64,000 nucleotides of DNA from Neopestalotiopsis rosae (GCA_023078685.1 JALGAS010000002.1:2418001-2482000), one strand, 5' to 3'. Numbered from the stretch's first letter, positions 1 to 11,418 are shown. The notes: generated from the letters alone by a model not told the origin. Program-made: numbers and translations.

Positions 1-238
1 CTATGCCGGCCTTGACCTCTTCCTCGTGCGCATTTTGGTCTCGCAGATTTGTCTCTCGTGCCGACTCTTCTTCGAGTTCCTTGTAGATTCGACTCGTGGT
101 CCTGAACGATCGCGAAAAGGCATGCTTCTGGCTAGTCTGTGATAATTGTCTACTGCGACAACAAGGGGTTGCTGCCGATGACCACCGCAGTGCGGCGCTG
201 CTCAGCTGAGTGCCGCTACGCCTGAACACATAGCTCAT
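1..238 (-). CDS. 5' end of a mitochondrial-type protein, runs off the left edge
   Basis: An ATG on the minus strand at 236-238 opens a frame without stops for 79 codons, to the first base of the window. The first 50 residues are rich in Arg, Ser and Thr and almost free of acidic residues (starts MSYVFRRSGTQLSSAALRW, then RSFRTTSRIY), which is the composition of a mitochondrial targeting presequence. The sequence then turns strongly charged (KELEEESARETNLRDQNAHE), as in a helical mature domain. I do not recognise the family from this much sequence. The rest of the gene lies outside the window, so the product and the exon structure are unknown. A splice junction close to the edge cannot be excluded. 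Confidence 0.6.
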   Translation of the reverse strand, partial: MSYVFRRSGTQLSSAALRWSSAATPCCRSRQLSQTSQKHAFSRSFRTTSRIYKELEEESARETNLRDQNAHEEEVKAGI

Positions 239-1035
239 GTCTGCTGGTTTTGCGGAAGCGAATGTGATGGTGAAAAGGAATTAAGAATTAAAACAGCAAA
301 TCTATGTCGCTATGTTCAAATTGAGAAGCTGGGGAAGAAATGTACAATGCTGTCGCTGCAATCGCGGTCGTCGTGTCTCTTGTTTGAACAAGTCGCGGAC
401 CAAACGCTCCAGCTATCGAAAGAATGACGTCAGGGCTAATGCTGGGCCACGCGACTGATTGACGCGGAATGAAGCCAAGGCCTTGGTCTCGAGGCCCAGG
501 CCCTTGGGCTTGGGTCCAACCAATGCACTCATGGGTCTGGTCGTAGCATTCATGTTTTGCATGGTATTGTACATCATTTTGTTGAGAAATAAGTCAAGAA
601 GCGCATATATGTATAATCCTTTTGTACTATGCACTTGGATAGACTCCAGTCGGTACGGTATTGGGTCGCATTGGGAGTTCTTTAGCGCTATGACGCCCAG
701 ACTCCACCCATCTTTTTCCTATGCTAGCACGTCTTATTATGCCTCGCCAGCAACCGTTCAACTCGGCATAGTTGACATGAACATTTGCCCGTCCATTAAT
801 GACAACTTTCTTTTTATTGTTGGCATGATGAGGTAAACTACTACCAAAGGAACGTTTAAGGGGTTATAACCCAAAATAGCAATGCAAAGCACATTCTTCC
901 CCGCCAATCTTGCCAACTCGAATAGAGGTCGAAGTCCACCTCATGCGCGCCCTTTCCACAACGACCAATTTATTATACGTTCATCCATCGTCGGGCATGT
1001 AGCCGTCATGAAAGAAATATCAGGCCATTCCAGGC
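239..1035. other. intergenic, 5' of the edge gene and 3' of tyrosinase
   Basis: About 800 bases lie between the start of the left-edge gene and the stop of the tyrosinase gene. Open frames here (for example 459-836 on the plus strand) have no recognisable motif, codon pattern or splice context. I see no RNA gene or repeat. Confidence 0.5.
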
Positions 1036-3315
1036 TCAAGAAGAGTGTTCGATGATCTGCTGGACAACTTGAGGATATTCCTCGACGGTGACGCCACCGC
1101 TACTGTCGATGGCCGTCGCCTTCGAGCTGATTCCAATCTGGAGACCCGAGACATTGCGAGGATCAACGACATTCATGGCTCTCTAGTAAGCTGCATGGTA
1201 AGCCAATAAACGCAAAATGAAATGGGAGATATTCCACTTACATCAACTACCCTCCATCGGAGGTTATTGACCAAGAACGGCTGGACGCTATTTGGAGATA
1301 GGTCCGCAAGGTTGCCAGCGATCTTGTGGTCCAACAGGATCGGGTTGATCGGGAGCGTACCGCTCTCCGTTTGCCCAGCCTCGCGATGCTCACCGCAGTT
1401 ATCGCAAGCCTCAACTGGTGCCGCAAAGATATGTTTGACTCCTGCCAGGGTAGGATGCAGACAATACCGCGAAGGCGTGACATCGTTGCCCGGTACGCCA
1501 CCGACGAAGTAATATATGGTGAATGTACCATTCAGAGCAAGTCTTGCAATTCACGTCGTCAGTAGCAGAGAATTTCAAAGGATAGAAAGAAAACACACCT
1601 CTCGACAACACTGTCGATATACCATTGACGCTCCACCTTGGTTTCATCTCTAATTGATGACTCCCCGTTGCTAGTTCCATTGCTAGTTCCATTGCCTATG
1701 TTCCTGAGCGTCCGCTGCATTGCAATCTGCTTCTGCTCAGACGATGCCTGCTGTCCTGGAGCTGGTTTACCGACATGTCCATTTCCGTTCGTGGATTCTT
1801 TGTCGATATGTCCGTTTCCATTCGTGGTCAGACCAGAGCCTGTCGTTGACAAGAGTGCATTGGGGATGGACGCAACACTCTTCGAGATGGAAGACAGTAT
1901 AGACTGAGACTGGAACACGGGCGCCGCGTCCGTCTTGTCTTTGTGGGGCAACATGTTTGCCGGAGGCTTTCCGTAGATGCCCTGGGAGTTCCTCACGGCC
2001 CAGCTGTAGCTGCTTGCAAAATTCTTTTGCAGGTCCCTGGGCTGACCTTGCGCATCCTGATATCGATAGCCGAACGTCTGAGTCTTCCTGGCGGTCGCGG
2101 TCGTCCAGTACTGAGAGGAAGCACCCTTCGGGGCGCGGAAAGGCAAGAGATCACCGCCCTCACGGTCCATCCAAGAGTTGGGATAGACAGACTGCCATAC
2201 GGCAAACAGTCTGTCGATGTTACTGTTGATGATGCCTATTAGAGATCATCCGATAAAGCAGGGACTACTTCCTAATTTGGAAGCGAGAGGCCAATATACT
2301 AACCAATGATGAAACCAGAAGATAGGATCAAACGCCGAAAAGAGGACTTCCGACATGTGTCCCTTTGGACCACCAATGAAAAAGTGGTAGTTACCGTGAA
2401 CTATGATACCCGTTAGCATGTCAAAACCATTTGGATATTAATATCAATCGCAAAGTGGTGCGCCTTACTATCCTCAAGAGAGCCTGACGGGCCTCTGATC
2501 TGTTGACTGAACCCAAAGGCGTTGAACTTGTCATAGCCAATGCCAGACACGGTGATCATATCGAGGAGATTTCGGATTCCAGACTCTCTATTCCTGTTCA
2601 AGACTACACTGAGAGCGTTAGTGGTGTCAGAACTGCCAGGGTATCGTTTAGTCTCGACTGCAGATAACTCCTTCCTGATACCAAAGTCACTTGCACTCAT
2701 TCCACCTTGCTTAGGGAATTGAAAGTGGGCGAAGGGGTTGTCAATTGGGACCGGGTTGTTGTCGGACGGCTGTCTGACCATGATCTTTGTCTCTGTGAAG
2801 ATCCTGGGCGCACTGAAGTCATAGGGGTATGTGGCACCGTTCAATGTGACTTGACCTCCACGCGGGCGGTGCCAATCCCAGTAGGGGAAACGAAAGGCAT
2901 CTGCGGCCTTGAGGTACGTATCCTTGACAGAAGCAGGAAACTTTGCGGCGATATCATGCATCTTCAGATACACGCTTTGCTCCAGCATGGCAATGTATGG
3001 CCGATGCCAAGTGGGGAATTTCGGATCGCCATGGGGGCAGTATCCTTCACCACTTCCGATCTGTCTTGCTTTGAACTCGGGAACGACGTTGTCCCATGAC
3101 GCTGTAGGGACTCCGTGGATGCCGGCGATCTGGTAGAAACTCATCCAGTCCGAAGTTGGAGCTTCCTTGAGCTCTCTCATAGCAAGACAGAACAGATTGA
3201 ATGTATCGGGCTGGTTGATGATCATCTCATCGATTTCGAGACGAGGCAAATCAGGGCCGACCCCAGCCAGACCAATAACTACACCCGCCTTCTGTGCTGC
3301 ACGAATCTGATCCAT
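1036..3315 (-). CDS. tyrosinase (polyphenol oxidase), five exons, 671 aa
   Basis: Type-3 copper enzyme that oxidises monophenols and o-diphenols to quinones, used in melanin-type pigment synthesis or phenol detoxification. Exons in gene order: 3315-2469, 2400-2304, 2222-1599, 1542-1242, 1182-1036. All phases match and the total is 672 codons. CuA ligands are visible as GIHG (His67), YCPHG (His95) and WHRPY (His104). Cys93 sits where fungal tyrosinases form the Cys-His thioether. CuB is seen as DIHGNYH (His284, His288) and FWFHHCNIDRLF (about 310-320), where intron 2 splits the Cys codon. There is no signal peptide from the chosen ATG, so a cytosolic enzyme is likely. An Asn/Gly/Ser/Gln-rich stretch (genomic about 1640-1830) lies between the catalytic core and the C-terminal beta domain, which is unusual. 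The C-terminal part may act as the removable lid known in this family. An upstream in-frame extension to 3447 is possible but looks like 5' UTR. Confidence 0.92.
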
Positions 3316-4622
3316 GATGGGGAAAAGTGAATTGTCTTGAAGTTGGTCAAGTTGAGGGTAAGATGAGGTACAATTGCGAGAGGATTGCAGAGATGAACAG
3401 AAGACATCATGCTGGCAAAGTATGGCCAGTTTTCGTATTTTATACACGAGTGATCAACATCGGAAATGACTGAGTAGCAGAAGCAATGGCCAGTCCATGT
3501 TGTGTGACTTCCCGTGTAGCTCCCTCAGCCAGCCACATCTCCATGTTGATCCGTGATCACAGAAAACTGATAATAAATCAACATCATTGGATCGCATCTG
3601 ACGCATAGTGAGGTCAGAGAAATTTGTCCTACTAAATGTGTTGCTTGATCACTGTCATCCCCCGCATTTCTTTTTGCTTCAAATCCTCAAGCAAGACAGT
3701 GTCATATCTGTGGTGTGTGTGTTTAACTTAAGGAGATTCTCAAGCTGCAGTGTTTATAGAGACGACCAGATCGACAATATTGCAAGTTTAGACAAATGGA
3801 ACAGTGTGGCGAAAGTTAGTAAGTCGAAATCATCTGTAGTTGTACACAGCAAGAGATCTCAACATAGATTACAAGAGCAGGCTTAGAGTCCTTCAAGTAC
3901 ACATTCGTCTAGAGCGGACTAGCAGACCTGCCAACAGACCATAATATAGATGCTTTATCGCATAAGCTTTGTGCCTCAGGACCATGTAACTTGAAACAAC
4001 AGGCTTAATTCACGTTCCAATGACTGCCGAGAACTCACAATTCAACTATCAACCTGCAGATTTGCTACGTTGCTGAGTAAGTTCCCGATGGTAGTATGGC
4101 TGAGACGACCAGTCGAGAGAAAAGGAATATTCCTGTCTAGAGGTCAATTGGGCCCCGACCTTGTAGATTGGGACATCGTTACTGCCGGAATTCAATTATG
4201 CAGGTTCACATACATGAGCATGCGTGAGCATACGGGAGCATACCAAAGTAGGTACCTAGGTGGTGATGCTAAAAGTTATTGGCGTCCACACCCGGACATT
4301 GGCCATTGAGAACTTCCATACAGGCGATAAAGTTGCCAGCTGGAGACTGCATAAGTTTCAACCTTGAAGTTTGTCAGCATCAGAGTGTGGCGTAAATATG
4401 TTCGAAAGGAGCTGTAATGTCAGAGCTGAAAGAAACTTCGATGGTTGTCTTGCTGGGTTATTGTCTCGCCACAGCTCACCTTTCGGAAGTGTAGGCGGGA
4501 AGCGAAGCGCTAGCCCAGGTACGTGTGCAACCAACGAATACCGAGCAGTGGAACACGAACCTGCTTAGATTTCCCCAAACTCAAAAAGACACAACCACTA
4601 TTTTGCATGTCGCATACATACA
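3316..4622. other. intergenic, 1.3 kb
   Basis: Upstream region of tyrosinase and of the orphan gene at 4623. The palindrome-like stretch taggtacctagg occurs at about 4249-4260, and a related motif recurs near 47.5 kb. No convincing coding frame or RNA gene is seen. Confidence 0.5.
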
Positions 4623-5234
4623 ATGGCGCATCAAGACACTGAGACATTGCAGAAGGAGCAGTCAGCCCTGTTTCGTAATATCATGCTGGATAACATTTTC
4701 ATGTGGGGCTTCGTGGTCATCATCACCGCCCGGGGCCCCAACGCCTGGCCGGAAGCGCTAGATGCACTCCAGAAACAGATGACCGCGGGCCTGAACCCCG
4801 GAGAAGCCATCCAGCTCGGGCTGCCAGAGATGCACCTGAGGAGCGCCGGCATTGACGCGGCCCGCGAGTCGTTTAACCAATGGAGGCGCGACTACGAGGA
4901 AGACGGCGATGGGGGCTGGGTATCCGACGTGCGCAACGACGTATTCCTCCTCTTGGACAAGCCGGCGCTGGAATCGCTGCTCTCTGGGGACCCCGACGCG
5001 GCCTGGGTGACCATGGTTGACGCGGATCCTCCGTCCGATGCCGATGATCTTTTGTATCCCGGCTGGATGCGCTGCACGGTGCAATCACTGCATGAGCTGT
5101 ACGCGGCTATAGACTTCAATGACGAAGGCATGCCTGGATTGTGCCCTGTCAGGAGTGGCCCTAGCCAGATCCCTTTATATGACGGGACCCCCGATGGTAG
5201 ACTCCTCGAGCCTGGAGTTGATGGTCTTCCATGA
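4623..5234 (+). CDS. uncharacterised protein, about 203 aa, 3' end uncertain
   Basis: An ATG at 4623 opens a 203-codon frame whose base composition is clearly more GC-rich than the flanks. The first part looks coding: amphipathic helices around DTETLQKEQSALFRNIMLD, a hydrophobic FVVIITARG segment, an acidic WRRDYEEDGDGGW stretch and a VDADPPSDADDLLYPGW loop. I do not recognise the family. From about 5140 the reading frame looks less natural, while the +1 frame carries a more protein-like tail (SSLELMVFHEWHAEGFE). An intron from about 5140 to 5209 would move into that frame, and a second one could end the protein near 5323. Alternatively the gene carries a frameshift and is decaying. The N-terminal 170 residues are the supported part. 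Confidence 0.45.
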   Translation: MAHQDTETLQKEQSALFRNIMLDNIFMWGFVVIITARGPNAWPEALDALQKQMTAGLNPGEAIQLGLPEMHLRSAGIDAARESFNQWRRDYEEDGDGGWVSDVRNDVFLLLDKPALESLLSGDPDAAWVTMVDADPPSDADDLLYPGWMRCTVQSLHELYAAIDFNDEGMPGLCPVRSGPSQIPLYDGTPDGRLLEPGVDGLP

Positions 5235-6659
5235 ATGGCACGCAGAGGGATTTGAAGGTACTCCTTACTAGTGCACCAATGAGCATATACTCAATCCGTC
5301 TTCCAATAGGTTTTTAGAGTCGATCAATAAGAGATTCCTGACTTCGAAATGTCGACATATGAGGATTCAAAACGCTCCGGTCCTTTCAACGTCGAATGGC
5401 CCAGACGATCCTCGGTGTAAGGCGTCCAGGGCGACGTCGGTACACATATCATATCATTCTTCCACCTATTCCGATTTCAAAAGCAAGTGAAATACACACA
5501 ATCGCTTGTCAAGCCACTGCAGGCAAAATGAGTCCGCGACAGAATCCTCATCGCCAAGCAGAGGCACAGCCGATGCTTCGCCTTTCGTATACGATCTGAT
5601 GATGCACTGAAGGCCTATCTATTCTCTCCGCCGCAAAGATAAGCTACGTAATCAGACAATCATCCGATGAATTGTAAAACTGCAGGAATATGATGTAGGA
5701 AGTCGGGAGCGGATCAAACGAATTTGTCTCTCTCACAAATAGCGTGGCAGCAAATCCTTTAAAGGCTGTGGCATGACAGCCGGTCACCGTGATACACGTG
5801 GTCGTAGTTGCCGTCTTGGGAAAACGGAAGGAAGCTACGTAGTATCATGCGGAGGAAACTCCCCTGGCAAGGAGAATGAAGGGAAAACGTGACTTTAACA
5901 ACCCTCACTGATACCATTGATAAAGAATTTCTGTTTTGATGATTCCCATCATTGTTGTTACATGCTGTCCGGTAATCAAGCAATCAATACATGCAGATAT
6001 ATCACTTCAAAGAGTCCTTGTTGCAGCCCACCCGCTTCAACTGAGTCTCGCGGTTGCTATTTTTACATTTCTCAAAACCCCGGAGTTACCAAAAGCACAG
6101 AGATACTCAGACACCAAAGAACCAAACGATGCTCCGAATCAACACCAGAACCCTGACGATTCTTCTATGGTGGATTGGCCCGACCTTGGCAAAGGTGCAA
6201 GACGTTCAAGAAGTCAACCACAACATGTCCCGAGATCTCGTCATCGGCTTGTCAGTAGCCTGAGCTGCGACTCTCGTCTTTCTAGTCGTGGTATGCACTT
6301 GCGCTCATTGCGGCCCGTGGCTGATCCGCAGGTGCTGCTGCGGCGATCGGAGCCGCTCGGGGCAACATTGGTTCAGACGCGGTGACGACGAGAAGTTCTA
6401 TCACTCGTACGTGGAGAGTCGATCCGACATACGGTTATCGCACGCATAATCAGCAGTCTACGTGTCAGCAAACTGAGTATGAGCATGACTGGTTGACCTC
6501 GACATCGCGCGTCATCATACGCAGTAGTCTCAAACAAGTGCTCATGAGGTCAATGGACGTTGAAAGACCGGTTTCATGAGGTTGGGGTATTAGAAGTATC
6601 TGTTATTGTATATTGTCACTGCGCTTGATTGAGGAGTTCCCTCCGCCTTTTGAAACTGT
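5235..6659. other. intergenic, 1.4 kb
   Basis: Between the orphan gene and the 3' end of the phosphotransferase gene. Apart from a possible small secreted peptide at 6129-6263, I see no coding signal, RNA gene or repeat. Confidence 0.4.
6129..6263 (+). CDS. possible small secreted peptide, 44 aa
   Basis: The reading frame begins MLRINTRTLTILLWWIGPTLA, a good signal-peptide pattern (Arg, hydrophobic core, small residues before the predicted cut). A short polar remainder ends in TGA. A GTCAGT donor-like site lies just before the stop, and Ala-rich coding-like frames follow to about 6570, so this may be only the first exon of a longer small secreted protein. No cysteine pattern is visible. The prediction rests on the signal-like start alone and could be chance. 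Confidence 0.2.
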   Translation: MLRINTRTLTILLWWIGPTLAKVQDVQEVNHNMSRDLVIGLSVA

Positions 6660-7745
6660 TCACGGCTGGCTTTCCCACAATTCTATACTCTTGTGATCCA
6701 TGATCGCTGCCGAGTTGCGCTCCGCCATGACAAATACCAAGTCCTTCGGCTGCATTTGCGGACCCGCAATCGCCCAAGCAAAGCCCTGTAGTGTATACTT
6801 GCGGTATTCCTCCCAAGCTTCCGCCTTGTCAAGTTTCGGGCCTCCAAGCGCGTGCAGACTTTCCAAGTAATATGCCAAGAGCCCGTCCTCACTCTCCCGC
6901 CTGTCGGTGATGGTCAAAGATCCCGAGACGAAATACGCCAAATCATGAAATGGGGAGCCAATACTGAGCCCCTGCCAGTCAAGGAAGCCCGGCTCACCCT
7001 GCGCCGTGATGAACGTATTGCCAATATGCGGATCCCCGTGGATTGCGCAGACGTGTTTGGGAGCTGTAGCGTACATTTTTGCAAAAGCGGCAGACATGCG
7101 CGTCCTGTCCGTCATGTGCTCCGGCAATGGCGGCTTCTCGCCCTCGGCGAACCGCACCGCCCACGCCTCCTCCCCAAACAGCGACATGACCATGCCACGC
7201 ACCGGGTTGTCACTGGCGTGTAACCACGGGAAGCGCTCCGCCGCGGCCCCCCAGGTGTTGGCGTGCAACGCCGCGAGCTCCCTGACACCGGCGCGGACTC
7301 TCTCCACAGGCCAAGGTTCGAGAGGCGTGCCATAGGTGCAGTCGCGGACAGTCAGATCCTCCATGGCGACGATACCTTGGCCGGGATTGACATCGGTCCC
7401 AGTAAAATATACCTCTGGAAGTCGCATCTCCACGTTTGGCGCAATGTAGTAGTAGAACTCGGCTTCGCGACGGTAGGTGAGGTATAGAACGGGGAAAGCG
7501 GCGATGAGTGGAGGGTTGAAGCCGCCCTTGAAACATAATCGTTGAGGAGGAGACTTTAAATCATCGTTGCTGTACTTTAGCTCAATAATGATCTTGCTGG
7601 CAGTACCGTGGTTTTCCAGAAGGACCTGAAGGTCCTGGATGTCGCTTCCCAACGCCCGAGAACACCATTCTTTTGTCAACTGTGAGACCAAGAGAGGCAA
7701 AGGCTCTTTTGAGTTCAGCTGCCCTCTTGGAGTTGGATCGGACAT
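6660..7745 (-). CDS. APH/choline-kinase-like phosphotransferase, 361 aa
   Basis: Single-exon small-molecule kinase of the aminoglycoside phosphotransferase fold, of the type that includes ecdysteroid-kinase-like and choline-kinase-like proteins. The catalytic loop reads AIHGDPHIGNTF (His236, Asp238, Asn243), followed by the metal-binding FLDWQ (Asp256). A Lys in RLCFKGGF and the acidic helix residues in YRREAEFYYYIA fit the nucleotide-binding N-lobe, and VAMEDL is the usual hinge. The chosen start MSDPTPRGQ (7743-7745) matches typical N-terminus spacing. An in-frame ATG at 7799 would add 18 residues. The substrate is unknown: fungal members of this family phosphorylate varied alcohols. All key residues are present, so it is probably active, in contrast to the related gene at 19.3-20.8 kb. 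Confidence 0.85.
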   Translation of the reverse strand: MSDPTPRGQLNSKEPLPLLVSQLTKEWCSRALGSDIQDLQVLLENHGTASKIIIELKYSNDDLKSPPQRLCFKGGFNPPLIAAFPVLYLTYRREAEFYYYIAPNVEMRLPEVYFTGTDVNPGQGIVAMEDLTVRDCTYGTPLEPWPVERVRAGVRELAALHANTWGAAAERFPWLHASDNPVRGMVMSLFGEEAWAVRFAEGEKPPLPEHMTDRTRMSAAFAKMYATAPKHVCAIHGDPHIGNTFITAQGEPGFLDWQGLSIGSPFHDLAYFVSGSLTITDRRESEDGLLAYYLESLHALGGPKLDKAEAWEEYRKYTLQGFAWAIAGPQMQPKDLVFVMAERNSAAIMDHKSIELWESQP

Positions 7746-8232
7746 CTTGCGTGAAGTACAAACGTAGGTGAAATGGCTCAAAGCCTGAACGACATCCATT
7801 TCCCAGGAGCAGAGAAGGACAAAAAAAAAGTCGTTGATCAGAAGCGGCGCATGAGAGGGTTCTAGTTCGTGATGTGTGGAAAAGCCCCATCAATCAGTGA
7901 ATACTGTTGACTTCGTGGCCTCGTGCATCCTGCATGTCCCGTCACATTATGTAAAGCACGGACCGGTAATGGTTGACTCGAATAATAATGCGGGCCGAGA
8001 ATACTGGGCTGGACATATCTATGTAATTCCCCTGCCGTAGTTTGCCTATCTTAAAGTTTGATCAATCCTGATTGGGTGTTTCTCGTATGGGTTCTGCATG
8101 GTGACTTGACATCGCCGAATGTGCAAGATTGTTTGCTTAAAGCGACAGGGAGTTGGACCCATCCTTGTCGAGGGTGTTGGTCCCAGGCTTGCCAGGCCTC
8201 ATGGTGCAACTGCAGTAGCAATCAAATGTCGA
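7746..8232. other. intergenic, about 490 bp
   Basis: Promoter side of the phosphotransferase gene and 3' side of the membrane protein gene. Nothing else is recognised. Confidence 0.4.
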
Positions 8233-9606
8233 TCACTTTGGGAGGTCCCGTTCGCTTTGTTTGTCAGGCTCATCGGGTTGGAGTATCGCTTCCATGCTGC
8301 CATCTCGCGGCGAGGTTCCGGCAGGTGTCAGATCCACTCGGTATTCACTGTCGACTCGGATATGATGTCCATGCTGGCTGCGATCCTGTGGGTCCAAGCT
8401 GTGCAAGCGGAAACTGTATTGTGGCGTGTCAGGTCGCCAACAACGCGGAACACTTCCGGGAGATCTGTTGTCAATGACTGGTGACGGTTCTTTGGCTTTT
8501 GCCAATGACAGGGACAAATTTGGAAAGTATTTGTGCACAAATGGCTGCAGCCGTGCCAGCGAATTGCAGGCAATGCCTAGATTGTGCTCCAAAGAAGACC
8601 AAATGGCAGCAACGGCTTGCGTCCATGTCACGTCGGGATTTCCATCTGTGCTTTTAACATAAGCGATACGCGTTACAGACGCAAGAACGACTCTGTGTCT
8701 CTGTGTTAGTCAATTTTAAAGGTACTGAAGGTGGGAACTCACATGAAACCGATCGCAAAAATTGCGCCTATGACGACCTTTCGCCTTAACGGTATCTGAA
8801 GCTTATGGGTCATTGGTAGTGGAATGACAATGATGATCATATCGAACGATATATTCAGCACCGCCTGTGACGTTAGTATGCCATTAAAACACGTTCCTGT
8901 CCCAAAGCGGATGGGATTGCAAGGCCCAGTCAGTAGGACCGTCAGGACGATGGTGTATGCGCAAGTGGCGACGGCAACCACGTAAATGACGGCGCGGAAT
9001 CGGTTGAATGGATTGATGCGGTGATAAAGTGCCAACATAGCAAGTTTCGTCAATGTTGGTGGCCATATGTACGTGACCCCTATCAAAATCAAAAGCTTTG
9101 TGGTGATTAGCAGATACATCATACACCATGTTAACAAAAATGTTGTGGAGCCGATTGCGCCTTACCTTGTAGTATTCGACGATTTCGCTGTGTGTTACAT
9201 TCCACAAGTGCCGGCCAAAACCAGACGGCATCGCTTCTGTATATTAGAAATCTTTTCATCTTGCGAAAGAAAACTTGGTGTCAACATACATATCATCATG
9301 GCGATCCAAAACACCAAGGTAACTGTCCAGGCTGACAATATGAGCGCTGTTTGCCAACCGTCTTAGTAGCGTTGATCATATGCAAAGTCCGGAGGCAAAC
9401 TTACGATCATCTAGATCTATTTTGCGCACTATGCATACGCTGGTGTATAGCCGAACAACCATAAGAATTGTCGCAAAAATAAAGGTAGTAGCATGAACTA
9501 CTTTGATAGCTATTTGGAGCCCGGTGGTTGTATGGAACTGATGGGACTCTCCATCTGGGAGGGGCATAATCCCCACCTCGGCCATGATCAAACAGACTGG
9601 TATCAA
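8233..9606 (-). CDS. PTH11-like seven-helix (rhodopsin-domain) membrane protein, 379 aa
   Basis: Fungal integral membrane protein of the PTH11/SAT4-like rhodopsin-domain family, GPCR-like surface proteins some of which sense host or surface cues. Exons in gene order: 9606-9405, 9346-9290, 9233-9166, 9095-8743, 8692-8233. Phases close to 380 codons. Helices include VVHATTFIFATILMVV, PLILSAWTVTLVFWIAMM, LLILIGVTYIW, AVIYVVAVATCAYTIVLTVL and SFDMIIIVIPLPMTHKL. Family hallmarks are GRHLWNV after helix 2, the cytosolic LRRKVVIGAIFAIGF, and STDGNPDVTWTQAVAAIWSSLEHNLGI before the last helices. The C-terminal cytosolic tail is about 100 residues and Ser/Pro-rich. The start may instead be the Met at 9585. 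There is no CFEM cysteine domain at the N-terminus. A second gene of this family lies at 44.96-46.45 kb. Confidence 0.85.
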
Positions 9607-10114
9607 CTCTCAACAGTGAGATAAGAGAGTACAGTTATCGAGACGCTGGAGCCAAACTTTTATAACTATCTGCAATGGGTTTGTTCACCAACCTGCTCCC
9701 TCATCAATGGAAAGTTTGCTACTCCATGCCCATTAGTCCCTTGTGTCACGGGGCTGAGTTGAAGCGATCACTAGCATTTCCAACTATTTAGGGTCATGGT
9801 AATTTCAGCCGCCAAGAACTTGCCATGGAACTGAGCCGCATGCGGTTGTGGGGTATCACAGGGCTGGTGGAAATTGAGATGAATACCTGAAGTGCCAACG
9901 GATCGTGATTGACCCATACTGAACCTAGGATGTTGAGTCTAGAGTCGCTAAGACCATATATAGCACGGACACCAAATACCTAACTTTAAAACTGTATACA
10001 TTGCTATGGGGCATAATACCAATGCACGGATTGGGCAAATAGCGAGCTTGCTACAGCTGAGTTGTATACTGTCCTGTATCTGCACAAATCTCCAAACAGA
10101 GAGATACGTGTCAA
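9607..10114. other. intergenic, about 510 bp
   Basis: AT-rich spacer between two minus-strand genes, the promoter of the PTH11-like gene. Nothing else is seen. Confidence 0.4.
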
Positions 10115-11418
10115 TTACGACGACGGAGTTTTCAAGGTACCCCAGCCGATCTCACCATTGACAGCATCCCAGACCGTGTAGTACTGCTTCAAAAGAGGTG
10201 AACCAATTAACCAGATTCCTCCAATCGACACTGATCCCAGTGGATTATTGAACAGTGTCTGGCAGATGCCCGGCTGTCCTGGGTACTCTCCAAGATTGAA
10301 AGCTTCTTTCGGGATCGTGAGATTCAACGCACCGCCGACGGGACCGAAAGTGAATGTGAACTCTGGCGCAAGAGCATCGATCTGATCGCAGGCCACACCC
10401 CAAGCACCAGCCTCGTCGATCTGGGTAATGTTGGGCGATATGGCGGCGTAGAGCTTCTTGGCTATCGCATAGTTGGGAGTCTGCATGAAAGCTGTGCCGG
10501 TATCCAGGATGGCTGTTCCGGTTTTGGAGAACACCTCGCCGTTGATGTAGAGTCCGCTCTGTCGGAGCGTGTAGCCACCGCGCGAGCTTTCGAGTTTCGT
10601 GTAGGGAATCTCGCCCTCGTACTTGGTGTCGTCAATGCCTCCCAGGGTGAGCTCGGCGCCATCGATATCGCCGGCGGGTGTGTAAAAGGCAAAAACTGGG
10701 GAAGCGAGTTGCCCACTATCGTACAAGTTCCAGTACCACTTGAAGGCGTTGAGTTAGCGACAGTCTGTATGTAAAATAGTTCTTGAGTGCATGACTTGCA
10801 GGCTCCTGGCCAATACCAGTGACATTAGGTGCGCCCAAGCCCAAAATACCATCGACCGGCATCTTGTTCAGTGCAGCAGCGGACTCATCGACGAGAATGA
10901 ACCCTTGACTATCCACAACCAAATCGCCGAGCGCGATCTTGTCGTGTACGATGACGCCGCCCTCACCCTCTGGGACAGTAAATGGAATAGAATCAACACC
11001 AGTCGAGTAATAGGTCTTGGTGCGCCGACCAGGAAGGGGCGAGTATGTGCTCGACTTGGTCGGGTCAAAGAGCGTATGGTTGCTGCAAGTTGTGCAGTTC
11101 GTGCCTGGTAGCAGCAAATCCACCGAACCAGTATCCCATGCGACGGTCAGGTTCTGTGGCGGGGTGCCGACTTGTACGGTACTGTACCACTATTGTCTGT
11201 GCCAACCAATTATTGAAGCGCTTGTCGAGTTTCAAGAGCATGCCATGCCTACTACATACCTCATTGTCACCGCGGTAGAACCAGTCGGTGGCTTGTACGT
11301 TGGTGCCAGATGATGTTGCGGCTCGTTTCTGGATTGGGATCTTATAGACGTTTGTCGCTTCTACGGAAGCAACCAGAGTCAAGGCCACAAGCCCAGCAAC
11401 GCGACTTGGGAGGCTCAT
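10115..11418 (-). CDS. secreted pepsin-like aspartic protease (A1 family), 390 aa
   Basis: Extracellular acid endopeptidase. Exons: 11418-11260, 11189-10800, 10738-10115, all phase 0, 391 codons. The start MSLPSRVAGLVALTLVASVEA is a clear signal peptide, followed by a short propeptide ending near KR (IPIQKRAATS). First catalytic motif AWDTGSVDLLLPG (Asp72), flanked by the typical VGTPPQN. Second motif ILDTGTAFMQTP (Asp262). Further family marks are GILGLG, LTLGGID and IWLIGSPLLKQYYTVWD near the C-terminus. Several Asn-X-Thr sites suggest N-glycosylation. Intron 2 (10739-10799) begins GCAAGT and ends AAG after a good CTAAC branch site. Only this GC-AG junction joins the two halves in frame, because GT donors nearby give stops. 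The C-terminus has no obvious GPI signal, so free secretion is likely. Confidence 0.93.
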
